Part shown: piece by piece, positions 5,315 through 5,672 of the stretch
How the letters are laid out: every line of letters starts with the position of its first letter
How positions within the stretch are numbered: the first letter of the stretch is position 1
DNA from: Deltaproteobacteria bacterium
Lineage (GTDB): Bacteria; Desulfobacterota; GWC2-55-46; S146-70
Assembly (NCBI GenBank): GCA_015492395.1
Contig: WGFD01000130.1
Span: 1-5,672, forward strand
Reading direction: 5' to 3'
DNA length: 5,672 bases
Position numbers and translations under genes: made by a program
Notes under the pieces: model-generated
The model's input: the letters and a program-made list of their open reading frames with translations, nothing else
Told to the model about the DNA's origin: nothing
Database searches by the model: none

Positions 5315-5672
5315 TTCTATAGATGAGAGGCTAACATAGCTGCAAATACTGAATCTGAACCATAATGATCTAAACTAAGGGATCTAAAGTCCATCAGTAC
5401 CTACTGCCACGAAAATAAACTCCCACCCACCTCCTGAAGTGGAAGTTGATGGCTTTAGGGGTAAACACTCGTTGAAAGGTTTAACGCCGGTAGCCTGTAG
5501 GTGCCATTCGCCACCCAACCAGTTGAATTCTTTCATTTTTTTGCCTTGGCTCTCGTATATGTGGAGGATATTATCTAGGTCTTATTAAGCTGAGATCATA
5601 CCAAAGTATTAGGACTAAGGTATGAGATTGTTTGTTCTACTGTTGTAGCTCTTTTTCACGAATATATATCTC
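5315..5672. other. 358-bp region without a convincing gene; inverted repeats and a short antisense open frame
   Basis: No recognisable protein or tRNA is seen. Several structures are visible. GATCTAAA is directly repeated at 5367 and 5381. GTACCTAC (5397-5404) can pair with GTAGGTGC (5497-5504, one wobble), enclosing a 9-bp stem with two wobbles (5431-5439 with 5453-5461) and a 5-bp stem (5462-5466 with 5479-5483). TCATACC (5596-5602) is inverted as GGTATGA (5619-5625). On the minus strand an ATG at 5536 opens a 50-codon frame ending at 5384; it stays open upstream of the ATG to 5581. On the plus strand a frame without an early start is open from 5388 to 5585. Neither product is one I recognise, so either could be a decayed gene or mobile-element fragment, or chance. 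No clear terminator for the deacetylase was found. Confidence 0.4.

Noticed and set aside
1..5672. CRISPR array, integrase attachment site or complete insertion sequence
   Set aside because: No regularly spaced repeats of CRISPR length, no intact transposase or integrase frame and no paired terminal inverted repeats were seen.

Overview
The window is one strand-uniform stretch of bacterial surface-polysaccharide genes: four complete genes and one 5'-truncated gene, all on the + strand. Two of the complete genes closely resemble families known from exosortase/PEP-CTERM (EpsH/XrtA-type) exopolysaccharide loci: an AMP-forming acyl-CoA ligase and a polysaccharide deacetylase. No exosortase, PEP-CTERM protein, glycosyltransferase or export gene lies inside the window, so that assignment rests on family resemblance. 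Codon use is rich in ATA (Ile) and AGG/AGA (Arg) with moderate GC. With the exosortase-type genes this suggests a Gram-negative environmental lineage such as Nitrospirota, Desulfobacterota, Omnitrophota or Planctomycetota. I cannot place it more precisely from sequence alone.

Layout: positions 2-364 are the last 120 codons of an AMP-binding ligase. A PP-loop ATPase related to N-acetyl-sugar amidotransferases (368-1384) follows after 3 bases. A 79-bp gap containing an imperfect 7-bp repeat precedes a full-length AMP-forming ligase (1464-3005). A WbpA-type UDP-N-acetylglucosamine 6-dehydrogenase (3026-4333) follows after 20 bases behind a good Shine-Dalgarno sequence. A 159-bp gap with a perfect palindrome and two tandem hairpins precedes the polysaccharide deacetylase (4493-5314). 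The last 358 bp hold no convincing gene, but contain several inverted repeats and a short antisense open frame.

How the genes could work together (inference): the dehydrogenase would make UDP-GlcNAcA from UDP-GlcNAc. The PP-loop enzyme could convert a carboxyl or acetamido group on such a sugar to an amide or amidine. The deacetylase would remove N-acetyl groups from the polymer. The two adenylating ligases could activate carboxylic or amino acids for attachment to the freed amines, or feed another acyl modification. The most unusual point of the window is the PP-loop enzyme sandwiched between two AMP-forming ligases. Other points worth checking are a Gly-to-Cys change in the ligase phosphate-binding loop, the heptad repeat abutting a start codon without a Shine-Dalgarno, and the hairpin-rich leader of the deacetylase.
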